DNA of 13,631 bases from an uncultured Oscillibacter sp. (GTDB taxonomy: Bacteria > Bacillota > Clostridia > Oscillospirales > Oscillospiraceae): positions 1 to 13,631 of the forward strand of contig CABUDN010000062.1 of the NCBI GenBank assembly GCA_902490355.1, given 5' to 3'. Every line of letters starts with the position of its first letter. The stretch's first letter is position 1. The notes under the pieces were generated by a model. The model was not told where the DNA came from, ran no database searches, and was given only the letters and a program-made list of their open reading frames with translations. Both the position numbers and the translations under genes were made by a program. Shown here one piece after another: positions 13,553 through 13,631 of this stretch.

Positions 13553-13631
13553 GAACGCGGCAGGTGGAACTTTGTCATGCACCGCATCGGCCGTACCGGG
13601 CGTGCCGGACACGACGGAATAGCCATCTCTT

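Noticed and set aside
13409..13631. Possible gene fragment at the right end of the window
   Set aside because: One minus-strand frame stays open, but it overlaps the start of the HTH-repeat gene and its promoter and shows no motif; a real partial gene cannot be supported.

Overview
The window looks like one contig end from a moderately GC-rich, spore-forming member of the Clostridia, most like gut Oscillospiraceae/Flavonifractor-type bacteria. The reasons are the sporulation sigma factor SigG, an alaS T-box leader, RNase M5, GlnRS, several small clostridial families (DUF6514-, DUF4250- and DUF5662-like) and AGGAGG-type ribosome binding sites. Taxonomy is inferred from gene families and style, not from a search. 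Positions 1-48 are not genomic: they are an Illumina TruSeq P7/index adapter left on the assembly, so genomic sequence starts at 49, inside sigG.

Layout. Plus strand, left: 5'-truncated sigG (49-720), then a PaaI-type hotdog thioesterase (813-1223) with its own sigma-A-type promoter, ending at a 30-bp perfect palindromic terminator shared with the convergent glnS. Minus strand, 1295-8263, read right to left: a DUF4250 protein and a HIT protein (one transcription unit ending at a terminator near 7650-7702); then a tightly overlapping unit xre - comEC - holA - rnmV (7573 down to 3462) ending in a terminator whose loop contains the rnmV stop codon; then a DUF6514-like small protein preceded by two tandem perfect Spo0A boxes; then glnS with a clear promoter. 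Minus strand 8385-11350: alaS with a T-box leader, leader terminator and consensus promoter. Minus strand 11347-11986: an unrecognised 145-aa protein followed by a 58-aa Cys-rich single-pass membrane protein resembling the FeoB-associated family. Plus strand 12104-12637: a DUF5662-like protein with extended -10 promoter and terminator. Minus strand 12690-13490: an XRE-type DNA-binding domain joined to a long glycine-every-fifth-residue hydrophobic repeat.

The genes are mostly information processing (tRNA charging, replication clamp loader, 5S rRNA maturation, DNA uptake) plus sporulation control. No phage, insertion sequence, CRISPR array, defence island, rRNA or tRNA gene was seen. The least explained items are the XRE-glycine-pentad protein, the tandem Spo0A boxes, the small Cys-rich protein with an 8-G run in its ribosome binding site, and the 145-aa unknown. 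I do not see evidence for a complete new multi-gene system.
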